From: Chlorokybus atmophyticus
Taxonomy: Eukaryota; Streptophyta; Chlorokybophyceae; Chlorokybales; Chlorokybaceae
Direction: 5' to 3'
DNA length: 64,000 nt
NCBI GenBank assembly: GCA_009103225.1
Contig: RHPI01003124.1
Location: forward strand, 187,757-251,756
The notes under the pieces are model-generated. The model searched no databases. It was given only the letters and a program-made list of their open reading frames with translations, and had not been told where the DNA came from. The stretch's first letter is position 1. The number at the start of each line of letters is the position of its first letter. Shown here piece after piece: positions 1 to 13,399 of the stretch. Both the position numbers and the translations under genes were made by a program.

Positions 1-134
1 CCTTCCCCCCTTTGCCAACACCCACACCCACACCCACACGCACGCATACGTTCACGTGCACATGCTCACTTTTGCACATGATGCATGAACTGCTGTGGCT
101 GCGTATGCGTGTTCAGCGGGTGTGCATGATTAGG

Positions 135-846
135 TGCCTGACGTGGCCTTGCTCCACCGAAAGCGACGCACCCTCCTCAGCCCAAGGCTGCAGCTGGTTA
201 TTGAGGCGAGCCTTCGTGTGGCAAAAGCCGCACAAGCAACAAGTGATCACGTCACAAAGACACCCTTAAGGACAGTTCAACACACTCGCACCTGCCCATG
301 GACAGTCCAACATGCACCTGCCATCAATGGCGCAACCATAACCCTTACGTGTACGACAGCAAGTCAAGCAGGATGTCACTCCAAAAAAGCTGCAAATGTG
401 TCGAGCATCCAAACACTCCGTGTTTGCCTGGAGGTTCAGTATTTCTATCGTAAAACCGCTGGCGACCCGCCTTGGCAGCAACCGTCATGGTGGCTGCACA
501 ATACACTCATTACCGTCAAGACAACCGACTGTTGCGCGTGTGCATGCAGCAGGCAAGCACATACCATATGTGACCCTGCACTTCAGCCTGCTGGACTTGA
601 GGGGATGAAGTAGAGTCTGCCTTTATCTGTGGAGGTGGTGTGATTGCCAAGGTGAAGGAGCCCGATTGTGGGTAATGTACGCAGTGTGCCTCTCCCGCAT
701 GTGCAGCCGTAGCGTCCGTCGTTGATATCGTCACCGTAGTGACTGTTGTCGCCGCCGTCGTCGTCGTCGTCATTATAGTTGTCGCCGGCCACCATGAGTT
801 GCGTGTTGGCGTTAACAAACGCCGCGCAGAGCAACAGAATCCGCAC
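135..846 (-). pseudogene. Desiccation-related (PCC13-62-like) pseudogene, copy A, cut by the window edge
   Basis: Minus-strand blocks match exons 2, 3 and 4 of the intact copy at 42179-44361. The exon 2 equivalent is 575-846, after a splice acceptor; it has a hydrophobic start, a D/N-rich stretch and a block like PQVQQAEVQ. Exon 3 is at about 310-525 (LQANTECLDAR against FLANTECFEAR). Exon 4 is at about 135-220 (NNQLQPWAEE...EQGHVR), which keeps the EQGH metal-ligand motif of the ferritin-like fold. There is a one-base frameshift near the end of exon 2 and another in exon 3, so it is probably dead. Exons 5-9 would lie left of the window. Exon 1 was not placed with certainty and would be beyond the (AG)n tract. 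Confidence 0.75.
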
Positions 847-963
847 CTGTGAGGAAGCAATTGGCTAGTGCGCTGAATGCACATGTGATACACCAACACT
901 CGTGCGCGTGTCTGCACCTAGACATGTGACACGTGGATGCGGGCGCATTGACACGCATGCACG

Positions 964-2939
<1,976 letters not shown>

Positions 2940-2970
2940 TGAAGTCTTGCACCGCATAGCCATGTGTTTG

Positions 2971-3027
2971 TGGCACAGTGCAGCCAAGACACAAGCTGCT
3001 GTGGCTTGTCGTGGCTGCACTGTGCCA
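2971..3027. repeat. Perfect 16-bp inverted repeat
   Basis: Arms at 2971-2986 and 3012-3027 are exact reverse complements (TGGCACAGTGCAGCCA) around a 25-bp loop. It sits next to the (GT)n tract. Function unknown; one of several such hairpins in the window. Confidence 0.8.
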
Positions 3028-3860
3028 CGACAAAGAGCTGAGACCAGCTACGCTTGCAAGCATGGCTTTATGTCAAGTATCTTAACGGCCCAAGGCATGC
3101 CTTGCCCACGTAGGCTTTCCCACTGTCGGACAGTTGCACAACAACACTCATAAAAAGTTTCTTTGGTGACTTGTGCTTGGTTGTCTCACCTGCATGTGGT
3201 AGCGCAATTCCTAGCGTTGGCCATCATATCAGTTGGGGTGGTGCATGTGGCGTCATGACTTGACATAAGTACTAGACCATTGCCAGTGTCGGGACAATCC
3301 TAACCATTGCCTCATAGAACTGGAAGCATTGACAGCAAAGGCAAATAGAGTCAAGGACGTTAGCGATGCACTGATCAGCTGCCGACTGACTGTCCCACAG
3401 CTGCTGCAGCGTGCAGTTGGTGGGACACGCAGTAAGTCAATGCTCAATGCTACCAACCTGCTGATGCACCACTGGCACTCGCATACTCAGCCTCATCCTT
3501 GTTGCTTGGTAGGGCGACGCTGTGCTGCTGCGTGCAGTCTCCAAAGCCATGCGAGCGCTTGTGGCAAAGGAGACCCCGCAGTCTGTTGTGCACATTTAAG
3601 AACTGCAGTCTGTCCATGGCAGATCAGATTGGTAACCACTAGTAGTGCCATGCGCACACAACTTTAACGTCACAGCGCTAGCGTTTCTAGCTTGAGGCAA
3701 CGAGGATGGCCAACACAGTCGAGCAGTTTAAACGGCAGGAGCGGTCAGTGCTGGCGGCAGAAATTGCACTTTATATCTCATCAAGAAGCAAGTAGCTGCT
3801 GCTTCTGAGCAGCTGCATGCCCTGTCCAGCATGTGCTTGCTGCTTGGGCAGAACAGATAC

Positions 3861-4414
3861 TGCCCAAGCAGCTGCTGGACCGCAGTGCTGCAGCAATTCT
3901 AGCTGGTCATCGGCCGCTGAGGCTGGATCACCAACAGCGTGCGTGTCATTTACAACCACAAGAGCTAATGGCTTCAGCAGCATAATGGAGTCGATGGCTC
4001 CCAGGAGGCCTGGTCAACTCAGCCGCAGCGTCCTGGGAGTTAATGCGGCCATGCATCCCGGTAGCCAGGCTTCGCCACATGCTCTGGACACGCAGCCTGT
4101 GAGACGGCCTTACTGAGGCCATCGTCCACCACCAGAACAACTGCCCAAGCAGCTGCTGGACCGCAGTGCTGCAGCAATTCTAGGTGGTCATCGGCCGCTG
4201 AGGCTGGATCACCAACAGCGGGCGTGTCATTTACAACCACAAGAGCAAATGGCTTCAGCAGCATAATGGAGTCGATGGCTCCCAGGAGGCCTGGTCAACT
4301 CAGCAGCAGCGTCCTGGGAGTTAATGCGGCCATGCATCCCGGTAGCCAGGCTTCGCCACATGCTCTGGACCTGCAGCCTGTGAGACGGCCTTACTGAGGC
4401 CATCGTCCACCACC
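3861..4414. repeat. 273-bp tandem duplication (two units, 281-bp period)
   Basis: The unit at 3861-4133 is repeated at 4142-4414 with only a handful of substitutions, so the event is recent. Both strands are partly open across it and no product is recognised. The few differences include both synonymous and non-synonymous changes in either frame, so coding status is undecided. Confidence 0.92.
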
Positions 4415-4689
4415 GTCGCCGCCTCCCTCTTCACTCACACCATGCGCAGCGCCAGCCTGCCTGCATGGATTTCCGATCAGGCGAGAAAGACATCAACAGT
4501 CTAGCATTGCAGTTTGCCTTTCCCACCGGGTAGTACCTTCATCCATTAGTGTTGAATTTCAGCGAAAGCCTCCGGTATCCGCGTCCTGCCATGCATGCAT
4601 CATGCGGCAGGCGCCATGCTAATTAGCACTATAAGCTGCCTGTGCAGTGCAAATTTGGAGCTTGCAGCCTGAAGCTTGATGTGGGGAGG

Positions 4690-5561
4690 GCTTGTGGCTG
4701 CCCGCAGCGACGACCTACGGGTGCATGGCGGCAAAGTGTTCCTGCAAAATGCATTCTGCAGGAACAGCCAGCTTGTCCGTAAACGAGCTGTCCTGGGCCT
4801 GCTGCTGTTGCTACTTGTAAGCTGTGCCTGTAAGGTGCGCACTTAGCATCCTGTCTGCACGCACACAATAGCCCAGAATGTGTGTGCTACATGCGCAAGG
4901 CTTGCAAGCAGAGTAGGGCCGGTGTCAGCTATTCATGCTTGTCCCGTATACTCTGTGAATGCATGCGTAAGCTGTCGGCAAGCGGCCACTGTAGCAAAGA
5001 TTGGTGAGCTCATCGCAGAACTAGTAGTATTGGTTCTACAGGTTGCCGGACAAGCCGTGTGTTAGAGCTGACGAGTTGCAAGATGAGCTGGCAGGCACGA
5101 CAGTGGTCGTCATGCCGTCAAGCTTGCAATCATTGTCGTCGTGCAGAGTAGTCATCTCGCAGCGTGCAAGACTCGCGAGCGGTTGACTTGTTGCTTGCTT
5201 TTCAGTAAAGTGTGTGCGCATGCTGATGAAAGCGCCAACTTGAAGACCAATGGTGGTGGAGGATAGCAGACTGAGGCTGTCACACTCAGCCATCTTGGTG
5301 AGTGAATGAGTTGGTCGAGGGTCTTGCGGGCCTCGACCAAAGCATCATCCGATTATAAGCTGGAGTGCCCAGGCAGTTTGCCCATCGTTCTTGACGTGGT
5401 TGCCAAGGCGCCAGTCACCGTTGATGACTCAGTCTTGTTTTCTTGAACAGAACGTGTGCTGCAGTGCGTGTGCGTGAAACTGTCAGGCTGCACTAGCTGC
5501 TGGCCAACCAAGCAGTCTGTCAGTGCATTGAAGCGTCTTGCTTCAACCACGTTGGTCTAAT
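4690..5561 (+). other. Possible exons of an unrecognised gene
   Basis: Several short plus-strand open stretches are bounded by splice-like sites. One at about 4690-4825 ends at a GTAAGC donor. One starts after a TTCTACAG acceptor near 5040. One at about 5315-5437 reads ...PGSLPIVLDVVAKAPVTV.... One after a CTTGAACAG acceptor runs from 5447 to a stop at about 5561. I could not join them into a convincing gene, no domain is recognised, and the minus strand is also open in places. It may be a real gene, a decayed one or chance. Confidence 0.25.
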
Positions 5562-5764
5562 CTGATATCGTACACATGGTGACTTGTCCTGTTTGCACGG
5601 ACGCATGCAACGACTACATGCATGCAGCGTTTTACGCATGCCTCATTGCATGTGCCTTGATGTGTGTATATGTGTGTGTTTGTGACACATGCGCTTTGTA
5701 CAGTACATGATGTTAGCCATGTGGGCATCAAGAAGCAGCAACTGTTCAGTAGCATCAAGTCAAG

Positions 5765-7747
5765 ATGGCCAAGGCAAGTCTCTCTCTTTCTGCAGCCATG
5801 TTTGGCTCCACGCATGCATGTGCCACGAGTCTGGCACATGCATGAGTGTTGGCGTGTCACGTGTACATGCAGTGCACTCAGCAACCATACTTGCACAGAA
5901 GATTGTGATGCTGTGCGCGGCTGTTGTAATCAACAACGCACGTCTCGGCCTTGCCGGTGACAACTACGGTGATGACGACGTCAAGGACAACAGTCACCAA
6001 AGTGATGACGTCAATGATGACGTCAATGACAACAACGAGGGTTGCTACGTCGGCAGCGCGCGTGAGGGGTGCTCTGCCGACCCGTTCGGTCTCCTTCCCC
6101 TTGGCAATCTCACCACCACGGATCGAGGTGGACCCTCTTGCGTCCCCCAAGTCCAGCAGACTGAAGTGCAGGGTGAATGTGCACACTTACCGTGAATGCA
6201 GGAGACAAGCACACACGTGTGTGCTTGTCTCCTGCATTCACGCGTGCAACAGTCAGTTGTGTCGTGCAGCGCCAATTGATGCCAAGGCGCGTCGCCAGTG
6301 GATCTACAACGAGATGTGCTAAACATCTTGACAAACAGGATGTTTCGAAGCTCGTTTTGATACTTGCGCGTTCTTCGGCCGCGACATCCTGGAGGACTTG
6401 CTGTCAAACACCGGAAAGGGGCGTGGCCGGGCCATCCATGGAAAGTAAGTGAGGGTGTTGGATGTGGATTGAGGGTGTCACGTGTTCACTTGTTTCACTT
6501 TGCAAGCGGCTCCTGACACGATGGAACGGCTCGCCTCAGACAAGGAGGCTCGCCTCAGCAACCAGCTGCAGCCGTGGGCTGAGGAGGTCACATTGGATGA
6601 GCAAGGCAACATTAGATAGCTACCCGATTTTGCGCAACTTATTGTTGAACGTCTGCACGTGCGCCCGCAGACGCATGAGGGCTGTGCACGCATGCGAGTG
6701 CGCGCATGTGCGTGTTCGTGACACATGTGTGCACATGCGTTTATCTGCGAGGTGCTGCGGGACTGCTTGGTGCCGTGCCCGGTCGTCGACATCACCATGG
6801 GTGTCACCAAGTTTGTTGACACCGCCATCGGCAAGCGCAGCAACCCCACTTCAACTGCTACACAGACAACATCCGTTGCCTGGGCACCTGGCTCGTGAAG
6901 GTACTCTTTGGCTTTGTGTGTTCCTATGTTTGTCTGTCTTGTCTGTCTAAGTTTGCTCAAGTTCTGTACGGTGGTTGCTGTGGGTATTCACACTTGGCCT
7001 TGCTGCCTGTGCTCTGCTGAAAATCGGCGCCACCGGCGACAAGGTAAGGCCACCCACGTATGTTGGGTTGTTTCATGCGTGTTACGCTATGCTCAGCTCA
7101 GAGAGTAGTGTACCCGCTGATGGTTAATACCACAGTGTTTGATAACGTGGGGTTCAAGGGATGCATCTTGCTGATGAGCAACCCGGGGCTGGCGGATGCG
7201 GTGGGACCGTGGGGTTGGCGTGTTTATAGCGCTACCAGTCGGTAGTGGACAGGAAGCTGCTCTGGAACCGTCGCAACTACACGCCAATGGTCAAAGAGTA
7301 CTGCCTGCCTGTGTTTGAGGTGGTGCAGGCGGCGTTGAACCTCCGCAACCAACTGGATGGGCCCCTCAACGACGACCGGGGCCTGTAACATATTGACACG
7401 AACTGCATTGCAGTCCCCACCCACAAGATCAACAACGTGCCCACCGACATCCACGGCCTCACGCCCAAGCAGGTACCGATGATATGTGCGTGTGCACATA
7501 TAGAGAGCACATAGCTAAGTTTGAGGACGAGGAGCCACACGAACGCGCACGCGCATGCACACGCACACACATGCAACACACACACAATGCGCGTCAGGTC
7601 CTGAACATCTTGACCTTGGGATCGGTGAATGGCACCAGTGGGTCCTTTCCCCAAAGCATCACCAGCAAGATCAACACCATCGGCTTTGCCGACCAAGTCA
7701 ATGGCTTCGCAGGCTACCCCTGCAACAAGATCACCATCAGAACATGA
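5765..7747 (+). pseudogene. Desiccation-related (PCC13-62-like) pseudogene, copy B
   Basis: Collinear with the intact copy C exon by exon. Exon 1 (Met-Ala-Lys) is at 5765-5773 with a GC instead of a GT donor. Exon 2 starts at 5899 after TTGCACAG. The exon 3 block is near 6262-6450. Exon 4 is near 6520-6620 (QLQPWAEEVTLDEQGN, His of EQGH replaced by Asn). Exon 5 is near 6745-6900, the exon 7 block is 7146-7475 (LLMSNPGLADAV) and exon 8 is at about 7595-7747 (KINTIGFADQVNGFAG). Frameshifts in exons 3, 5 and 7 and a stop after NKITIRT rule out a full product. No match to exon 9 was seen. A 52-bp perfect palindrome lies just after exon 2. Confidence 0.85.
6191..6242. repeat. Perfect 52-bp palindrome (26-bp arms, no loop)
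   Basis: The sequence reads CGTGAATGCAGGAGACAAGC and onward into its exact reverse complement, with the centre at 6216/6217. It sits a few bases after the exon 2 donor of desiccation pseudogene B. A loop-free perfect palindrome of this size could be a cruciform, a recent inverted duplication or an assembly artefact. Confidence 0.95.
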
Positions 7748-7800
7748 ACCAAATAAATAGTGTGTAAGTGTGCGCGCGCGAGCGCGCGCGTGCAACTTGA

Positions 7801-7849
7801 ATGTGTGTAGAGCGCACCAGCTGTTGTTGCTGGTGCGCTCTACACACAT
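7801..7849. repeat. Perfect 20-bp hairpin, 9-base loop
   Basis: Arms at 7801-7820 and 7830-7849 are exact reverse complements. It lies downstream of desiccation pseudogene B. No long U-tract follows, so it is not read as a terminator. Confidence 0.93.
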
Positions 7850-8313
7850 CACTTGAGTTACCAATACGCTGATTACCGCCATTATGATGGCATGGCACCT
7901 GCATGCATGGATGTCATGACAGTCATCTGTATAAAGCAAAGCAAATAACTTGCACTACGATGACGACCCTAGCGCATATGATGTAGTGGACACAGATGTG
8001 CCAACTGTAATTGTTACTCGCGATACAATCAACACCAATGGAGACGCGCTGCATGCAAGAGCATCGGCATCATGGCACATGATAGTTCACATCGTTGTCA
8101 TGAACCCATTCATATACCCCTTACAGATCTTGCGTCCTACTTGCGCATAGTCTCTCAGCACCCATCATCGCCGAGCATTAAGCTCAAGCTAAGATCTAGA
8201 TTGCGCTTATGCTTGTCGCTATGCTATACTTATCCTGCTATCCGCTGCCAAGCGTGTGTGCGCTGGTTGCAGCTTGGAGAGAGTTTATTGCGGAGAGAAT
8301 TGTGGGTCTGCTG
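7850..8313. other. Intergenic, nothing recognised
   Basis: The 3' flank of the EGF-type gene. I see no open frame or RNA I can support. Confidence 0.5.
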
Positions 8314-10603
8314 CTACTTGCACAGCTTGCCGGCGACCCATGCCTTGTCGCTTTTGTTGAGCTGGGCGTCACCGTAGCACGTGTTGGGCTTCCCGCAACC
8401 AAACAGCTTGCACACCTGCAGTCAAGTCAGCAGAAGTGAGACACACATACATACTCGCGCCCTTGTGTGTACTACATGTGTGCATATGCGTGTGCGCGCG
8501 TACATTGCTGTAGCGGCCGTTGCCGGTGTAGTATGACCAATATGTGCAGGCGAGGTTGGCCTTGCACTTGTGGCAGCAGGTGTCGGCGTCGAGGACGCCA
8601 TTGATCCACTTGATGCGGTTCAGCGGGGGAGTCTTCCACAGCCCCGTGGACACCGGCTTCGAGCAGAAGGACTTGCACACCTTATCACCATTTAGACGCG
8701 TCTGCACAGGGAGCGATGCAGTGAGTTACAGCAAGATGCATGCGCACAGACACGCCCTTCCACGCACGCATGCATCACAACATCCACACTGACAAACGGA
8801 ACGCCGACATACCTGTTCGTAGAAGCCATGGTTGCAGATGCACTGGTAGCCGCCAGTCACAGGCTTGCAGCGACCGTTGTCACCGCACGGGTTGGGTCTG
8901 CAGACTGCGTGCACAAAGGCATTCAGGCACAAGTGATATGCAGTCTCACACGCATGCATGTGTACACTAACGCTGCATCCCCTCCACTTCTGCACTCACC
9001 ATGACGAGAAGGAGGTGAGGGTGGGGGCGGTGACGGCGGCGGTGGTGGCAGCGCCTGAGCAACAGGACGGGAATGAGTTTGATTACAGCTGCATTAGTCA
9101 CTGTACATAGTATGTACACGACAACACACCACAAGCTCACCTCACAGACTCCAGCGCGACACACACCGTCTGGGCAGGGCGTCTCATCCGCCTTGCCAAA
9201 ACAGAACTCTGCACAGAGGATGCCAAGTCTCAATTATACATACCGCACAGACCGCTGCAACAATAACAGAGCACACACGCACCTTGAACGATGACGGTGA
9301 AGGAGCAGGCGGTTTCAAGCACATTGGCACCGGAGCCGCGCTGGAATGTCTCCTGCACGGCGAGCACGCGCCCACTATCAGCGGCTGCGGGGGAGAATGT
9401 GGCTGTGGTGTGAAGGGGTGAAGCCACGGCTGTGCCCTCGGGCGGGGTTATATCGAAGGCGCCGTCCGGGGTAGGCGTGATGGAGTAGAGAGGTGTGATT
9501 CTGGCACTGGAGGTGGCGGTGATGCCGAGGGTGAGGACATCCGCCACGGGGACGTTGCATTGAACTCCCGTGGCTTCTTGCGTGCACTGTGGCGGGAGCG
9601 GGGTGTCGAAGCTGCACACGGGTGGCTGCGCGGTCACGCTCACAATCTCTATGATGAAGTCCAGCCCGTGCTGAGCGGGGGCGTTGCCGGCGTGGTTTTC
9701 CTCTATGATCACCTGCACGGCGTAGAGCTGCCCCACCGCAGTCCCGTCCGTGCGCCAATCCAGCGTGCACGAGGGGGACACCGTGAGCGTGTCTATCGCA
9801 CTTGGGCTGTTGGAGATAAGGGACTCGCCATATGTGGCACGTCGGCACGTGAACGAGTCCAGGTCTGGGTCCAGCACAGGCAGTTGGATGGTGTTGTCCT
9901 CCGCCGGACCGGCCACCTGGATGATGGGCGGCGAGGAGGAGACCACGCCGCCGGTGTTGCCGTTGTTCATGTCAATGACAGTCTCCACAAAGAAATCGCT
10001 GTCGTGAGAATTGACCAGCGTCGAGATCCGGCAGCAGTCATGAATGAATGTTAAGAATGGGCCCGGCCCGCCATAACTCTTCGTAATCTGACACGAGAAA
10101 TGCACGTCAGTCTCAAATGCGCATATGCATGTGCGCATGTGTGCATGTGCGCATGTGTGCATGTGTGCATGTATGTGTCTGACCTGAGCCTGGCCGTCCA
10201 CTATGTCTCGCGCAACGTTTGCCCCTGTCACAGTGAGATCTACGGGAGTAATGGCACTGCCATCGCCAAAGGTGAAGAAGCCCGAGGTAAAGGTGTCGCC
10301 GTTAGATGGCGGCGTGCTGAAGAAGTAGCTCAACCTCCAGCTCTGGGGTAAAAGCATAAGTGTCAGGGTGTTGTGCCGCACATTGGCGGCATGTGCACGC
10401 ATGTCAATGGAAACACGTACCTGGGTAATGGTGATGATGACGTCGTAGGGGCCAGCGTTGGGGCTGGTGTCTTTGCGCCAGGACGTGAAGCTGTAGCGGA
10501 AATGGGTGGCTTGGGCTGTGCCAGCTTGGGTGGCCAGCGCCACAATGACAACAAGCCACCACCAGGGCGGCATTGCTGCTGCGACTCTGCCTGGCTTCGT
10601 CAT
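8314..10603 (-). CDS. Secreted EGF-domain, cysteine-rich protein (8 exons)
   Basis: Exons, transcript order: 10603-10421, 10342-10184, 10087-9283, 9208-9141, 9054-9000, 8904-8813, 8701-8504, 8415-8314; all introns GT-AG, phases close, 553 aa. Met at 10603 (or 10573) precedes a hydrophobic signal peptide ending near AQA. Residues about 31-382 form a beta-rich extracellular region beginning THFRYSFTSW, a pattern I associate with cadherin/PKD-like repeats, though no family is certain. A Cys motif (383-405) and a Pro/Ser linker (406-423) follow. An EGF-like module (about 424-454, CRPNPCGDNGRC...GYQCIC) comes next. The C-terminal Cys-rich region (455-553, CCHKCKANLACTYWSYY...VCKLFGCG) resembles PAN/apple repeats. 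It is probably secreted or in the cell coat; ligand unknown. The alternating Pro/Ser linker recalls algal cell-wall hydroxyproline-rich proteins. Confidence 0.85.
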
Positions 10604-12781
10604 GCTCCTTACTGCACACGCAGTAAGAAAGACCGTTAGGGCAGTTAGCATTGCACAAAAAGGAGACCAGCAATGCACCTTTGGAGCAAATAATTAGATG
10701 AGACAGCTGTTGCGTTTATCCACAGCATGCCAGTATGCACATGTGGGCATGCAGTAGACACATGTATGACAGACGCATGCAATGCACGAGTGCTACTAGT
10801 CTAGTAGAGACCAGAGCAGCTTACCTTAGCCAAGGCGGGCCAGGCGGCTGAGCTGCGGCAGAACAAAAGAGAAGATGAGACTGGATGAGAGAGCGTTTCT
10901 GCTGCAATTTTATACCCGCACTTGAGCAGATTGTGCTGCTGCAATGGCCAGTCGCAGCAAGCACTGACCTTGCCCATCGCACGGCACGCACAAAACGATA
11001 AGATATGCACGACACTCGCGTTGCCATCTGACAGCGTCGCTCCTTGCAGATGTTGTTCCATGCCTGTTGACTGAGCTTTACAAGGAGTCTTGGTTGCCTG
11101 CAGCGAAAGCCACTTTGGTGGAGAGTTGACAGTTGGAAGCAGCATTGCAAGCACGTTATGTTCTGTACTTACGCATCCTGTCACTTTGGCCGCTAACTGC
11201 AGTACACTTGTAGCTAAGTAAGTTTGTAGTATTGCCGGCGAACTTGCACGGTAGGCCTTGCACGGTAGGCCGACCCATGCATGCTACACGTATGTGCGTT
11301 GTTACCTGGACAGTGAGTCGTAGTAGTCAGGAACATTTGATGCCTGCACGCATCCATGCATCGCGTCACGGCGCGTCGCGACACGCCTCTCTGACGCACG
11401 CGAGGCGTCGTGCGATCTTTCAGACTAGGCATGCGTTGAGCCAATGGTAGCCTAGAGGATGCGTGCATGTGGCCACACAAAAAGCGAGCCGCAAGCATCC
11501 TGGATGGCAGGCCTTGCGTTGGCAACGCGAGTGTTCCGGACTGTTGCAACGAATGTGTGTATAGACCTACGGCTAGGGCTAGGGCCTGACTCGCGTTGCC
11601 ACATTGTGTACTTGCAACTTTGTGTGCGACTCGCCTGTGCAGACAGCAGAGCTGGCAAAAGGCAGGGCGGCAGCTTGCTTCTCCGCTGAGCAGAATACAG
11701 CCGCCATGCACGACGAACTCGTACGCCGCCAGCAGCGCACACAACCTCCTCTGAATGGCCTGCCATATGACAGGCTGCAACAAGCCTTGCGGCAGCGGCG
11801 GCGATGGCAACGCGAGTGCATGCTAACTTTGATTTAAAAATACCACTGGCAACGCGTGTGTGCTGTAGTTTAGCTGACCAATTGCAATGCGTGCGACTTA
11901 GCGAATGCATTCATCCAGTGGGTTTCACCCACACGCCAGCGCTAGCTTGAGTCTCAGCTGTGCATGCCCAAGAGCTGGTTGCCAACCAACACGCCAAGCA
12001 TAGCCTGGCTGCAGTCTGGCGCGGGATCGCTGGCGACGGCGTTGTTCGGCCATGGTGAGTCACAAAGCATGCAACGTGCAGATCAACATGAGTCGTGACA
12101 TCTCAGTGAATTGCGCCATGCTATGCATGATGGTATCTCAGGCCGCTAACACGCAGCACTTACAGATCTCAAGGGTTGATCGTCTCTGCTGACCCAGACA
12201 GCTCGACAGCGTAAGTGTTTGGGCTGATGGTATGAGCAAGTCAGTTGTCAAGCAGTCTTGAATCAAACTATCATCGGTTGGTCAAGCACCTTGCAATGCG
12301 AGGCATTCCACTCAATGCTTCCGCCTGTCGAGTTATACTTGTAATCGTGTAACCACAACTGGATGGCCTTATGCCGTTGTGCTGTAAGATTTCCAGGGGT
12401 GCCACTGCTACATGATGCATCACGCGCATGCGCGCAGGCACGCACAAGCGCGCGCAAATGCATGCACGCGCATGCACATATGCACACTCATGTAAGCGCA
12501 TGCATGCACACACGCACATGATGCGTGTACATGCACGGGCACACATACTTCTCCCGATCATGCAGGAATCCTTCAGGCGCAGCCGTATGGGGCCCATACC
12601 TGCTGATGGGACTCCCGCTGATTACCCGCTGCTTGGTTGGGTCTTCAAAAATCAATTGACCGCTGCTGGCTCTTCTCTCAGCCAGGTACGTGTCTTACAG
12701 CAAACAGTAATTAGCTTACTCATCACAACTCGAGATGCCACTTAAAAATTGCAATGATGACAGCCACCACACAGCAGCACA

Positions 12782-12828
12782 AGTCTTGAGTGAAATGAGC
12801 CCCTGAGGGGCTCATTTCACTCAAGACT
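12782..12828. repeat. Perfect 22-bp hairpin, 3-base loop
   Basis: Arms 12782-12803 and 12807-12828 are exact reverse complements around TGA. Intergenic, function unknown. Confidence 0.94.
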
Positions 12829-13354
12829 GCGTGAGTATTGTTGTTGACACCCAGCCCAACATGTTGATTAAATGTGGGCTTTGTGGCAGCGTGAGGGCGT
12901 TGAGCTGTTGGCCTAATACACGCGGCAGATGGAGCAGCGGACGACAGCAAAGGCGAAGGTCAAGCATGGGACTGACTTCAATCTCAGCCTGCTGGTCGTG
13001 GACATAGCAAATTGACTCCAACGTGCGTTTTTGCATGTCAAAGGTGATCTTACCCATGTCATACGCGCGCGCGCGCCTTTTAACACGCCCGCCTCACGCA
13101 CCAATGCATGAGACGGGTGGGTGTTGGGAAAATCACGCTCATACGTGGACACGTATGTACATTTTTGTGCGTGTTTTATGTCGTATGCGAGTTGTGCTAT
13201 ACATGCTTGCTTGCCGGAGAGACATGTGATGATAGTGAAGGTATTGAGGCGTCTCCAGCTGGTCAGGTTGGGCCTTACGGTTGGTACCAACAAGGTCTTT
13301 GTGTCATGATCATACGCACGCACACGTGTTTTTGCTTAAAAGCAAAAATACAGA

Positions 13355-13382
13355 GTAGAGGCCACAAAGTTGTGGCCTCTAC
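13355..13382. repeat. Short inverted repeat
   Basis: GTAGAGGCCACAA is followed almost immediately by its reverse complement. A second small hairpin (TTTTTGCTT...AAGCAAAAA) lies about 20 bp upstream. Unexplained. Confidence 0.85.
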
Positions 13383-13399
13383 CCTGCCTCTACTCTACC

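Noticed and set aside
7801-7849. Rho-independent terminator
   Set aside because: Eukaryotic context and no U-tract; counted with the other unexplained hairpins.
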